In this document: positions 9,470 through 17,268 of the stretch, in pieces
How the letters are laid out: each line of letters opens with the position of its first letter
How positions within the stretch are numbered: the first letter of the stretch is position 1
NCBI RefSeq assembly: GCF_036894955.1
Contig: NZ_CP145905.1
Span: forward strand, 3,614,501-3,678,500
Direction: 5' to 3'
Origin: Paenibacillus sp. KS-LC4
GTDB taxonomy: Bacteria; Bacillota; Bacilli; Paenibacillales; Paenibacillaceae
DNA length: 64,000 nucleotides
Program-made: the position numbers and the translations under genes
Notes under the pieces: generated by a model
Told to the model about the DNA's origin: nothing
What the model saw: only the letters and a program-made list of their open reading frames with translations
The model's database searches: none

Positions 9470-10352
9470 CGTAAGGCTGCTGCTTGTATTTACGCCAGCT
9501 TTTATAGGCAAGCACCGCCATAATAATAGCTCCGAGCAGCAGCGTCCAGCTTACCGGGTTAGCCGATGCGGGTGGCGCAAGCGCAGGCTCATCCGTAACT
9601 GATTGCGGCTTGTCCGTGAACAATCTGCTTACGGCTGCTCCAAGCTGCGTCAGCGCCTCGTCGACTCGTCCCGCTTGAGCCTGATCCTTAGGCCCCGCAG
9701 ATAACAGCACATTCGTATAACGAATCCGCTCATGCAGCTCTGCTGTCCGTCCTTCAGGACGCAGCATAAAGGCGGGACCTTCAACGAGTGCCAAATGCGC
9801 GCTTAAGTTGTCCATCGCCGCCCTTGCAGCAGCCGCCCGCTCTTCATACGGGCGCTTCCATGCTTTACTCACCCGGCTTACATCCTCGAGCATAACTCGC
9901 TCATATTGCATCCATAACCCACTGGCTGGTCTAAGCATTGCATCCGCAGTTAGATGAATGCGAGCAGAGGCAGCCAGCCACCCTGCGGGCTGCCTTTTGC
10001 TCAGAAGCTCATCCGAGACAGCCTCTATGCTTTGCTGCAGCCTTGTCCAACCAGTTGGGCGACCTTCTATACCTGTCTCCAGCTGCGGAAGCAGGCGCTC
10101 CAGCTGCTGGACATATTTATAGCCAGCTTGGCGGTTGTCTGCATAAGAAGCTTTATATAATGAATTAGCCGCTTCCTCGAAACGAGCCAAAAGCACCCTA
10201 GCCTCTGTACCCTCTGTTGCCTCTGTTGCCTCTGTTGCCTCTGCATATCTGGCGCCAAGCGGCTCTTTGCCTGCATAAGCCCAAGTCGCAGAAACGGAAC
10301 CAAGCAGCATGGCGATACTTAATACAATGGGTATTGCAATGCGTAATCTCAT
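9450..10352 (-). CDS. ypjB: Sporulation protein YpjB-like, membrane anchored
   Basis: 300 aa with an N-terminal signal peptide (hydrophobic IAIPIVLSIAMLLGSVSATWAYA), a helical extracytoplasmic body and a C-terminal transmembrane helix (WTLLLGAIIMAVLAY) followed by basic residues. In B. subtilis ypjB belongs to the sporulation-expressed ypjA-ypjB pair; its molecular role is unknown. I prefer the ATG at 10352 because GGGGGG lies 6 nt upstream; the ATG at 10358 is within that spacer. Residues about 35-49 are an EATEATEATEGTEA repeat encoded by 9-bp tandem units. The start region is buried in an 18-bp stem. Confidence 0.85.
   Translation of the reverse strand: MRLRIAIPIVLSIAMLLGSVSATWAYAGKEPLGARYAEATEATEATEGTEARVLLARFEEAANSLYKASYADNRQAGYKYVQQLERLLPQLETGIEGRPTGWTRLQQSIEAVSDELLSKRQPAGWLAASARIHLTADAMLRPASGLWMQYERVMLEDVSRVSKAWKRPYEERAAAARAAMDNLSAHLALVEGPAFMLRPEGRTAELHERIRYTNVLLSAGPKDQAQAGRVDEALTQLGAAVSRLFTDKPQSVTDEPALAPPASANPVSWTLLLGAIIMAVLAYKSWRKYKQQPYGIKPLP
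10201..10245. repeat. In-frame 9-bp tandem repeat inside ypjB
   Basis: Five imperfect units of GCCTCTGTT (minus strand AACAGAGGC) encode repeated Glu-Ala-Thr in YpjB just after the signal peptide. Because the unit is 9 bp, copy-number change would alter length without shifting frame. Confidence 0.8.
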
Positions 10353-10392
10353 GGACATCCCCCCATAATAAAGCTTATGAGGGGATGTCCAT
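10351..10392 (-). promoter_or_regulatory. 18-bp stem covering the ypjB start and ribosome-binding site
   Basis: ATGGACATCCCCCCATAA (10351-10368) pairs with TTATGAGGGGATGTCCAT (10375-10392) at 17 of 18 positions over a 6-nt loop. On the minus-strand RNA the 3' arm contains the GGGGGG ribosome-binding site and reaches the ypjB AUG. The 5' arm starts 12 nt after the ypjA stop. It could act as a translational gate opened by ribosomes finishing ypjA, or as an intercistronic terminator without a T-run. Confidence 0.6.
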
Positions 10393-10404
10393 CGTTATGC
10401 TTTT

Positions 10405-11040
10405 TTATACTTGTTTTCTTGCCCGGAGCGCAAGCCAGCCCACTACAAAGCTAAAGATGGATAAGCCGTAGGTAAACAAGCGAACTTGCGGCAAATCGTC
10501 CATCAGCTCATCAGCGAGCCAAGGGAATACGCCGAACGTATAATCAATGGTGTCATTAAGCAGCAGCCAAGCAGTTGCGACAACGACCGCCTTGAAACCA
10601 GCTTTCATAAAACGGGCATACAGCAGCACCTCTACAGCCATGCCAAGATGAGAAAGCACGAGCATGCCGTGCTGCCAATTCAGCTCCCCACCCTGTGCTC
10701 CTGTTGCCACAATCATGGACACCGCCCACAAGCCATATTTTACCGACGTAACGACTGCAAGTCCTTCAATTGCCATTCTAGTCATCTGAACAAATCTGGA
10801 TGCCGATTCGGGCGGCGGGAACAGCAAGTAAAGCAGCGTAAGCGTAAAAAACAAGCTAGCCGTCGGACTGTCCGGCACAAATACAAGCAGCCAGGACGGA
10901 AACCGTTCGTATGTATAAACCAATTGATTCCAATACCATATGTAACCGTAAACGGTCCCTAGAAAATTAACGATGAACAGCAGCCACAAGATCGTGCGAT
11001 TCATCCACAGCATGCGGCTCCATAACCATGACAATCCCAT
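10405..11040 (-). CDS. ypjA: DUF1405 membrane protein (YpjA)
   Basis: 211 aa with about six transmembrane helices, starting LWSRMLWMNRTILWLLFIVNFLG and including WYWNQL near residue 45. The family is found in spore-forming Bacillales next to qcrABC and ypjB; its function is unknown. The ATG at 11040 is preceded by AGGGG with 9-nt spacing; a TTG at 11049 is an alternative. It lies immediately after the qcr terminator and upstream of ypjB. Confidence 0.85.
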   Translation of the reverse strand: MGLSWLWSRMLWMNRTILWLLFIVNFLGTVYGYIWYWNQLVYTYERFPSWLLVFVPDSPTASLFFTLTLLYLLFPPPESASRFVQMTRMAIEGLAVVTSVKYGLWAVSMIVATGAQGGELNWQHGMLVLSHLGMAVEVLLYARFMKAGFKAVVVATAWLLLNDTIDYTFGVFPWLADELMDDLPQVRLFTYGLSIFSFVVGWLALRARKQV

Positions 11041-11110
11041 TGTTTTCAACCCCTATTTCCCTAACCTTGTTGTGCCGTCCGAGCAGTGACTTGCCTAATA
11101 AGTTTGAAAA

Positions 11111-11140
11111 GAACCTGATTGCAATGAAGCAATCAGGTTC
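11111..11140 (-). terminator. Terminator of the qcrABC operon
   Basis: A perfect 12-bp stem GAACCTGATTGC / GCAATCAGGTTC with a 6-nt loop. It is followed on the minus strand by TTTTCAAA, 15 bp after the qcrC stop. Confidence 0.85.
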
Positions 11141-11154
11141 TTGCTGTTACTTTT

Positions 11155-12033
11155 TTATTCAGTTGCAGCTTTCTGTTTGGAGAGCCACGTTGCAATTTGA
11201 TCAATCTGCTCAGCGCTCAGGCTGTCTTTGAAGGAAGGCATACCGCCATTACCGTTTGTAACGGTAGCAACAATCTCTTCCTTGGACAACACATCACCTA
11301 TACCGCGAAGCGCAGGAATTTGCGGTGGATTACCCTTCATATCTGCTGCATGACAAGTTAAACATTTGGATTGCTCAAGCAGCTTATGTGCAGGATCGTC
11401 CGCTTCTACAATTGCAATGGATGCGGTCTCAGGCTTCTTCGTCGTACTAGGAGCCTCTTCACCTTTAGCTGCTGCTTCTCTTGCTTTCTCTTCACGAACG
11501 TGATGCTCAGGTATTGTATTGGTAATTTCCAGTTGATGCTGGTAATGATCCCAAGATATAACCGTTAAATACACCGTCGCGATCAATGATAAAATCATGA
11601 GCGAGGAAGCAATTGGACGACGATAAAATCTACGCTCTTTGCCTGTATCAAGGAAAGGAGCAAGCAGCAAACCGCCGAACATAACGCCAGGAACACCCAT
11701 CGTACCGAGTACGATATAATCCTGTGAAACATATGGATATTTCAAAAATTGATACAAAAACAAGAAATACCAGTCCGGCATCGGAATAAACGCCGCATTT
11801 GTCGGATCTGCCGGATAGCCAAGCGGAGCTGGCTCTGCAATCGTCCATACGAGAAACCCGACGAGTACGACGCAGCCAACCATCCACTCTTTCAGAAGGA
11901 AGTTAGGAATAAACGCCTCTGACTTCCCTGGAAAAGACGTATAGTCCGGCGGAATATTCGGATGATTGTTTTTCTTCACCCGAGAGTCGCCAACGTATAC
12001 GACCTTCTCGTCTGATTTGTGACCATGTGCCAT
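11155..12033 (-). CDS. qcrC: Menaquinol:cytochrome c reductase cytochrome b/c subunit QcrC
   Basis: Fusion subunit of the Bacillus-type bc complex. Residues about 1-180 correspond to subunit IV (C-terminal part of cytochrome b) with three transmembrane helices and the quinol-site PDWYFLFLYQFL region. A charged linker follows, then a C-terminal class I cytochrome c domain with the heme motif CLTCH near residue 225 and a distal Met (GGMPSF). Takes electrons from menaquinol via QcrA/QcrB. Start chosen as the second of two adjacent ATGs (12036 is possible), with GGGAGG upstream. About 292 aa. Confidence 0.95.
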   Translation of the reverse strand: MAHGHKSDEKVVYVGDSRVKKNNHPNIPPDYTSFPGKSEAFIPNFLLKEWMVGCVVLVGFLVWTIAEPAPLGYPADPTNAAFIPMPDWYFLFLYQFLKYPYVSQDYIVLGTMGVPGVMFGGLLLAPFLDTGKERRFYRRPIASSLMILSLIATVYLTVISWDHYQHQLEITNTIPEHHVREEKAREAAAKGEEAPSTTKKPETASIAIVEADDPAHKLLEQSKCLTCHAADMKGNPPQIPALRGIGDVLSKEEIVATVTNGNGGMPSFKDSLSAEQIDQIATWLSKQKAATE

Positions 12034-12052
12034 CATAAAGTCCTCCCTTCGC

Positions 12053-12724
12053 TTAAAGTGGTCCCGAAATACCTTGTTTCCGAATCATCAGGAAGTGAGC
12101 TGCAAGCATAGCAAGCAATGCGCCAGGCAGGAAGAAGACGTGAATCGCGAAGAAGCGAGTCAGCGTTTGTGCACCTACGATGTCGCCGCCATACAGGAAC
12201 TTCCCGATGTAAGGTCCGATGTACGGAACGGATTCCGCGATTTGAACGCCGACCTTAGTTGCGAAGTAAGCTTTGTTATCCCATGGAAGAAGGTAGCCCG
12301 TGAATCCAAGGCCCAACATAATGAAGAAAATAAGCATACCTACTACCCAGTTCATTTCGCGCGGCGCTTTATAAGAGCCGGTGAAGAATACGCGCAGCGT
12401 ATGTAAAAACATCATAACAATAACGAGACTCGCACCAAAGTGATGCATACCGCGAACGATGCCGCCGAATGCGACCTTATGGTTCAAATAGTCAACGCTT
12501 GCATAAGCATTCAGAATGTCCGGAACATAATACATCGTCAGGAACATGCCGGACAAAATTTGAATGACGGTAATAAAAAACGTCAAGCCGCCAAAGCAAT
12601 AGACGAACGCCGAGAAGTGATGTGCAGGGTTAACGTGCTCTGGAACCTCATGGTCCGCAACGTCCCTCCACAACGGCGTAATGTCAAGACGTTCATCGAT
12701 CCAATTGTATACACTTTTAAACAT
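12053..12724 (-). CDS. qcrB: Menaquinol:cytochrome c reductase cytochrome b subunit QcrB
   Basis: b6-type cytochrome with four transmembrane helices. Histidine ligands occur in GMHHFGASLVI / FLHTLRVF and in the last helix (RFFAIHVFFLPGALLAMLAAHFL). The YCFGG motif near residue 43 carries the cysteine that anchors an extra c-type heme in this class (established for Bacillus and b6f proteins). 223 aa, normal length. It lies 16 bp from qcrA and 19 bp from qcrC in the conserved qcrABC operon. Confidence 0.96.
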   Translation of the reverse strand: MFKSVYNWIDERLDITPLWRDVADHEVPEHVNPAHHFSAFVYCFGGLTFFITVIQILSGMFLTMYYVPDILNAYASVDYLNHKVAFGGIVRGMHHFGASLVIVMMFLHTLRVFFTGSYKAPREMNWVVGMLIFFIMLGLGFTGYLLPWDNKAYFATKVGVQIAESVPYIGPYIGKFLYGGDIVGAQTLTRFFAIHVFFLPGALLAMLAAHFLMIRKQGISGPL

Positions 12725-12740
12725 CTGATCATTCGCCTCC

Positions 12741-13274
12741 TTAGCCTACCCGTGAATTTGGCTTAACTGGACCCAAGTAAACAAATCCATTCTCAATCTT
12801 CACTTCGTATTCATCCAATGGATTTGGTGCTACGGTAATGTTCTTGCCGTCTTTCGTATAACGTGCGTCGTGACACGGGCAGTCATACTCATCTTTACCC
12901 TTCGCATTCCAGGCAATCGTACAACCCAGATGTTTGCAGATTGGTGAAAGCGCAAATATTTTGTTATTTGCGTCCTTGGACACCCAAGCAGACAGCTCTG
13001 GATCACTGACGTACCATCCATCAACTTGGTGAATTTGGAACTTAAATTCTTGCGGATCTGTTGTAATTTTGCTCTCTTCTACTACTTTAACAAAGGTGCC
13101 TTCGGTTTTTTTCTCTAATAATGGGTCTACCGCAAAACGCACCATTGGAAGCACGGCTCCGCCCATCATAAAAGCGGTTGTTCCACCGAGCGTATACGAC
13201 AAAAACTGCCGTCTGGACATCTCTTTGCGTTGAAGCGGCTTGTGCGCCGATTCTTGATGTTCGTGGTTACTCAT
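12741..13274 (-). CDS. qcrA: Menaquinol:cytochrome c reductase Rieske iron-sulfur subunit QcrA
   Basis: 177 aa. A basic RRQFLSYTLGG N-terminus leads into a membrane anchor (residues about 20-45), and a periplasm-facing Rieske fold follows. The [2Fe-2S] ligands are visible as CKHLGC and CPCHDARY near residues 110-140. Upstream in-frame ATG codons exist, but the ATG at 13274 has AAAGGGGG upstream and gives a normal N-terminus. First gene of qcrABC. Confidence 0.95.
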   Translation of the reverse strand: MSNHEHQESAHKPLQRKEMSRRQFLSYTLGGTTAFMMGGAVLPMVRFAVDPLLEKKTEGTFVKVVEESKITTDPQEFKFQIHQVDGWYVSDPELSAWVSKDANNKIFALSPICKHLGCTIAWNAKGKDEYDCPCHDARYTKDGKNITVAPNPLDEYEVKIENGFVYLGPVKPNSRVG

Positions 13275-13499
13275 CTTCTGTTCTACCCCCTTTGCCAACC
13301 ATTTCTTGTGTTTTAGCGCATAGCAAAACACATGACGAACTAGGACATACTTATAATAGCCTAGGTGCTTAGGAGCGTCAAGAATATGGCTGGTGATTGA
13401 CTGCCTAATAAAATGTTGATTTTTAATTTGTAATTAATTTGTCACATTTAACCTTGCATGGCATTTGTTTTCCCCAGAAAATCGTTTAATTATGCAAAT

Positions 13500-13612
13500 C
13501 AAGCGTAAACGGCTTTGCCTTCCTTTGACGGCAAAGTTTTCGTTTCGAAGGTGAAATGTAGAGAAGGGATAACGAATTCATATCCCTTCCTATATTTTAA
13601 GGTGAAACGGCT
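13500..13612. repeat. Two-hairpin dispersed intergenic repeat, copy 2
   Basis: In the 322-bp gap between ypiF and qcrA. Hairpin 1: AAGCGTAAACGGCTTTGCC ... GGCAAAGTTTTCGTTTCG. Hairpin 2: GAAATGTAGAGAAGGGATA ... ATATCCCTTCCTATATTTT. A further GGTGAAACGGCTGTCGCCG follows, a second start of the motif that runs into the end of ypiF. The layout matches the copies at 1540, 36788 and 44203. The rest of the gap (13275-13499) presumably holds the qcrA promoter; I see no clear consensus. Confidence 0.7.
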
Positions 13613-14037
13613 GTCGCCGGCTTCGGATTCCACATAAGCGAAACGCGCTCCTTTACGTCCGCAGCATGAGGAAGTTCGCCCGTCTGATCCGGTCTCAGCA
13701 GCAAATCGGCTTGAACGCCTGCCAAATCAAGCTTGCCGGATGCCGTCGCTACAATTATATATCGGAAGCCTGCGCCTCTAAGTGAAGCGCATACATCATT
13801 AATCTTATCAACAGCCGCGTGCGAACCTACATAATGAAGCGCTGGATAAGTGACAACTCGCCCTTTAAAAGGCATTTCAATCAAATCCATAACATCACGC
13901 AGACGCTCCAGGGCAGCAGTTGCCTCATAAGGCTGCTCTTCGCCGCTCATGCCCGTGACAGGCAGCATACAAGTGTCCAAATATGGCCGCAGCTCTTCCC
14001 ACTGATCTTCTTGTACATCGCTAAACTTCATTGCCAA
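13597..14037 (-). CDS. ypiF: DUF2487 family protein (YpiF-like)
   Basis: 146-aa soluble protein of unknown function, recognised by its N-terminal MKFSDVQEDQWEELRPYLDTCMLP pattern and its location upstream of qcrA, as in B. subtilis. No catalytic motif is apparent. The last eight or so codons (…ATAVSP) are encoded within the flank of repeat copy 2, so the native C-terminus may have been replaced or extended by the repeat. Confidence 0.8.
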   Translation of the reverse strand: MAMKFSDVQEDQWEELRPYLDTCMLPVTGMSGEEQPYEATAALERLRDVMDLIEMPFKGRVVTYPALHYVGSHAAVDKINDVCASLRGAGFRYIIVATASGKLDLAGVQADLLLRPDQTGELPHAADVKERVSLMWNPKPATAVSP

Positions 14038-14121
14038 TATCTCCTTCCGCTTGCAGCTACAGCCGGCTTATCGCAGCTTGCGAAAGCCTGCGCGCTTCCA
14101 TTTTATATACCGAGCCTTTGT

Positions 14122-14265
14122 CTATGTTAACGTTTTATTCCCTATTTGCCAATGGGTTTTCCCCTCTGCTGCCGATTCTTTTTGATGCACAGCAAAATAA
14201 GCTTCTACCTTAGCCCGCGAGCTTTCTCGCCGAAGCCTCTGATGGAAGCTTATTTTGCCCTTCAT
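14122..14265 (-). CDS. Possible 47-aa small protein
   Basis: Open frame between the IDEAL-domain gene and ypiF, starting at an ATG with GGAAAG a few nt upstream. It is basic at the N-terminus (MKGKISFHQRLRRESS) with no recognisable domain. Much of it coincides with the inverted repeat at 14192-14258, so the reading frame may be accidental. I do not recognise it. Confidence 0.25.
   Translation of the reverse strand: MKGKISFHQRLRRESSRAKVEAYFAVHQKESAAEGKTHWQIGNKTLT
14192..14258. repeat. 14-bp perfect inverted repeat with inner hairpin
   Basis: GCAAAATAAGCTTC at 14192-14205 and its exact complement GAAGCTTATTTTGC at 14245-14258, with an inner GCGAG-CTTT-CTCGC stem. It lies just downstream of the IDEAL gene and may terminate that transcript, though the only T-run is inside the stem. 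Confidence 0.6.
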
Positions 14266-14287
14266 GCTTACTTTCCACGTTATGCCT

Positions 14288-14467
14288 TCACTTCATTTCG
14301 TTCAATTCTTTAGCTAAGCGATAAAACGTATCCTCATCGCCAGCCGCAAGCGACTGGTCAATTTCGCGGTATATACGCTCCGCACGGAATTTTCGCACCG
14401 CTTCATCCAAAGCCATTTCTGCTGCAAGCGACAGCATCGCTTCGTACGTTACCTTCATTTTATCCAT
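14288..14467 (-). CDS. IDEAL-domain small protein
   Basis: 59 aa consisting almost entirely of an IDEAL-type motif (LDEAVRKFRAERIYREIDQ then a DEDTFYRLAKELN tail), a short helical module found in Bacillales regulatory and adaptor proteins. I place the start at ATG 14467 because GGAGGTG lies just upstream; the GTG at 14482 would overlap that site. It follows the gamma-carbonic-anhydrase gene by 22 bp. Function unknown. Confidence 0.75.
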   Translation of the reverse strand: MDKMKVTYEAMLSLAAEMALDEAVRKFRAERIYREIDQSLAAGDEDTFYRLAKELNEMK

Positions 14468-14489
14468 AGGATACACCTCCACACCGGCG

Positions 14490-14996
14490 TTAAGAGATCC
14501 TATATTCTTCGCCTTTCTTCACGTAGCTTTCCATCGTTCGTTTCATTCGCAGCAAATCGTCCTCTGTAAGCTCTCTAACGACTTTAGCAGGTGAACCAAG
14601 AGAAAGCGTATAGGGTGGTATCTTCTTATTCTCCGTAACAATCGAACCGGCTCCTACTAAAGCATATTCACCAAGCTGCGCGCCGTTAAGTACGATTGCC
14701 CCCATTCCAATTAATGTGCCTTTGCCTATCGTACAGCCATGGATAATCGCCGCGTGCCCGATGGAAACTTCATCTTCCAATATGAGCGGTTGGTTCAAAT
14801 TCACATGCCCGACAACTCCATCCTGTATATTGCAGCTTTCTCCAATATGTATCTTTGCCAAATCTCCGCGAAGCACAGCATTAAACCATACGGTGCTATT
14901 GCAGCCAATGGTTACATCTCCAATCAGCTTCGCTCCTTCTCCGATATAAACACTGGAATGAATCGTTGGTCTTACTCCCAAATAAGGCAGCAGCAT
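14490..14996 (-). CDS. Gamma carbonic anhydrase family protein
   Basis: 168-aa left-handed beta-helix protein built from hexapeptide repeats (VYIGEGAKLIGDVTIG, CTIGKGTLIGMGAIV). The three zinc-ligand histidines expected for gamma carbonic anhydrases can be placed in GHVN and GHAAIIHG. Members may be carbonic anhydrases or acyltransferase-like; the histidines favour the former. Cytosolic. Likely co-transcribed with the IDEAL gene. Confidence 0.88.
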   Translation of the reverse strand: MLLPYLGVRPTIHSSVYIGEGAKLIGDVTIGCNSTVWFNAVLRGDLAKIHIGESCNIQDGVVGHVNLNQPLILEDEVSIGHAAIIHGCTIGKGTLIGMGAIVLNGAQLGEYALVGAGSIVTENKKIPPYTLSLGSPAKVVRELTEDDLLRMKRTMESYVKKGEEYRIS

Positions 14997-15102
14997 CTCG
15001 TAAATTCCCCTCTCATTTGCAATGGACGTTCAGCATAGAGCTGCTAGACATCCATTCCTTATCATTAGCGTGGGGTGATTCTATCAACTGCCGCTGCCAT
15101 TG

Positions 15103-16344
15103 TCAATACATGAACAATCGGTTTTGCTCCTCCAGGCTAATGCCCAACATGACCGCTTTGCCCGCCTTCGTCGTTTTGATGACCGTGCCGTGCTTTTCAT
15201 GCTCCCCTAGCCGTATAAGACCCAGATGGACGAGCATACCGAGCAATCTGTGCTGAAAAATCCGCTCCGCATCGTCATAATAGAAAGGCTTAATGAGCGG
15301 AACAAGTACCTGGCTGAGCGATTGCACCGTTACCCATTGATCCGCTAGTCCGCCAATCCATTGGACGAGCGCTAAAATGTTCGGAATCGGCCCCTTATAC
15401 TGCTTAAGCCAGCATTTGTACAACTGCTGCAATTCATTAGCCGGTGCTGTAAGCAGCCTTTCTTGCCCACCTAGCGTAAGCTTTATGCCAAGAGGCTCCT
15501 CTACAAAATAGTTCATTTGCACGCAATAATCATAAAGCAGTGACATTCGATTCGGATAATGGTGAAAATATTTGCCGTAGCCGAATCGCCACTCTCCCTT
15601 GCCCGGCAGTTCCTCCTTGATTGAAAACAATTCAAGCAGCTGCAAGCTGAAGCGCTTGTATAACGAACCATCGGCAGCCATTGTCACCTCGTTGTGATGG
15701 ATGTAATGCAGCAGCCCGCGAATATCGGCCTGCAGCAGCTCCTGCTCATCCCGGTACACATGAGGCTCGTCCGTATACACAAGCTGTGCTGCAAATTTGC
15801 GCTTCAACGTTTCACGGAACCGCTGCTTCAAATCCTCCGGAACTTGAAACAAATAACGATTCGCACCGGTAAAGCCATTGAACAGCCAGCCCTGATGCTT
15901 GAATTTAACGATGATATCCCTTGGGCTGGTTTCCTTTAAAACAGGCATTTTTTTGGAACGACGCTTCGGCGCAGACGTATTCGCTTTCGCCGGCTGCTGA
16001 TTAGTGGAGCTTTTCTCTCCAGAAGCCTGCTGCTGTTCCTTTATTTCCTTTTGAACAGCGCTTGCTGCCTCAGGGCCGTTAAACCTGCTCTGCTGTGCGC
16101 GAGCTAGAAGCTCCTCCAAGCTGAAAGCATCTCTCGTCTCAAACAGCAGCGAGTTTAAAAAACGTAAATCCTCAATCGCCATGCGGCTGATTTGTTGCTC
16201 GAAAACATCATTTCGGCTTACAGCGCCGAGAATCGACTGAATCAATTCATTTTTGGAGTTGCTATTGCACTCGCATTGATAGACGGAGGCAATGCGGCTG
16301 AGCTGCCCGATATCTGCACAGCCGAGCATATCCGATAAATTCAT
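15103..16344 (-). CDS. Uncharacterised 413-aa protein with HTH-like ends
   Basis: I do not recognise the family with confidence. The N-terminal ~90 residues are helical and read like a DNA-binding or SAP-like region (KNELIQSILGAVSR, MAIEDLRFLNSLLF). A charged, low-complexity linker follows (EIKEQQQASGEKSSTNQQ … PKRRSKK, about residues 115-150). The larger C-terminal part ends in a winged-helix-like segment (LLGMLVHLGLIRLGEHEKHG … TTKAGKAVMLG). There is no signal peptide. Start at ATG 16344, preceded by GGAGGAGA. It stands alone between the gamma-CA gene and a phosphatase gene. Confidence 0.75.
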   Translation of the reverse strand: MNLSDMLGCADIGQLSRIASVYQCECNSNSKNELIQSILGAVSRNDVFEQQISRMAIEDLRFLNSLLFETRDAFSLEELLARAQQSRFNGPEAASAVQKEIKEQQQASGEKSSTNQQPAKANTSAPKRRSKKMPVLKETSPRDIIVKFKHQGWLFNGFTGANRYLFQVPEDLKQRFRETLKRKFAAQLVYTDEPHVYRDEQELLQADIRGLLHYIHHNEVTMAADGSLYKRFSLQLLELFSIKEELPGKGEWRFGYGKYFHHYPNRMSLLYDYCVQMNYFVEEPLGIKLTLGGQERLLTAPANELQQLYKCWLKQYKGPIPNILALVQWIGGLADQWVTVQSLSQVLVPLIKPFYYDDAERIFQHRLLGMLVHLGLIRLGEHEKHGTVIKTTKAGKAVMLGISLEEQNRLFMY

Positions 16345-16505
16345 AGTCTCTCCTCCTTCGCGCTTAACTGCTGCTTTAAGGAACAGCATTGCTTGCACTC
16401 ATGATTGTAGAGCAGCCTTTTTTTATTACCATTATGGGAAAAAACTCAGATTTTATAACCGCAGATTCAGAAAAAATAGTTTTTATGCTCTTTTTTCAAA
16501 AAAAA

Positions 16506-16533
16506 CGCCATCCCTCCGCTTAGAGGAATGGCG
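16506..16533 (-). terminator. Terminator after the histidine phosphatase gene
   Basis: Stem CGCCATTCCTC / GAGGGATGGCG on the minus strand followed by TTTTTTTTGAAAA. It closes the transcript of the gene at 16592-17188. Confidence 0.8.
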
Positions 16534-16591
16534 CTGCCATCGTTAGAACTCAACTGCTGCTGGAAATAATAAAGCAGCTTTCACTATTATT

Positions 16592-17188
16592 TTAAACGCC
16601 GATCTGATCAAGCTGCTGCAAATGCCGGCTGCAATTGTAGAGGATGGACTGCCAATCATTTTCCTTAAACTGCAAGATGGAATAGGACATGTTATCGAGA
16701 AACTGCCGATCTAGTCCTGTGCACAGCTCATCCAGCAGCTGCGCTAGAAAGCTTCCATGCGTAACGACGAGCAAGCGCATCTCAGGATTGCTTTGCCGCC
16801 ATTCCTCTACGAAAGAACGCCCACGCAGGCGCACAGTCTCATCAGACTCCTGCCCAACTTCAGCTTGGCGCCACTTCTCACCCCATCGTGCTATCCGCTC
16901 CTGCTCCGTCGTTCCTTCAATATCGCCATAAAAACGTTCACGCAGCCGATCATCCGGTGCCAGCAGCGGAATGTCCAGCTTATCCGCGACAATTCGGGCT
17001 GTCTCACGGGCACGCAGCAAATCACTGGAAATAACTGCATCCCATAGCTTCTGATCTTCGCTTAGACGGCCTGCGAGTGCTCTCGCTTGAGCAACTCCCC
17101 GCTCATTTAAGGGAATATCGGTTTGCCCTTGAATTTTTCCAAGCTTATTCCAATCCGTATTGCCGTGACGTACCAGACCTAATATCAT
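16592..17188 (-). CDS. Histidine phosphatase family protein
   Basis: 198-aa phosphoglycerate-mutase-like phosphatase. LGLVRHGNTDWNK near residue 3 holds the catalytic RHG histidine, SSDLLRARETA the second arginine, and VVTHGSFL the second catalytic histidine. Substrate unknown; similar proteins act on phosphosugars or cobalamin intermediates. The ATG at 17188 starts the protein directly before the RHG motif, as usual for the family. It lies downstream of the ECF sigma/anti-sigma pair but is separated from it by 80 bp. Confidence 0.88.
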   Translation of the reverse strand: MILGLVRHGNTDWNKLGKIQGQTDIPLNERGVAQARALAGRLSEDQKLWDAVISSDLLRARETARIVADKLDIPLLAPDDRLRERFYGDIEGTTEQERIARWGEKWRQAEVGQESDETVRLRGRSFVEEWRQSNPEMRLLVVTHGSFLAQLLDELCTGLDRQFLDNMSYSILQFKENDWQSILYNCSRHLQQLDQIGV

Positions 17189-17268
17189 TCCGCAGCCTCC
17201 CCAGCTTAATTGCACTCTATTACCGCAAGTTAACGCAAGCAAGGGCCCCTGTCAAGGAGCCCTTCGCG

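Noticed and set aside
15103-16344. Helicase-like assignment
   Set aside because: No Walker A, DEAD-box or other NTPase motif is present in the translation.
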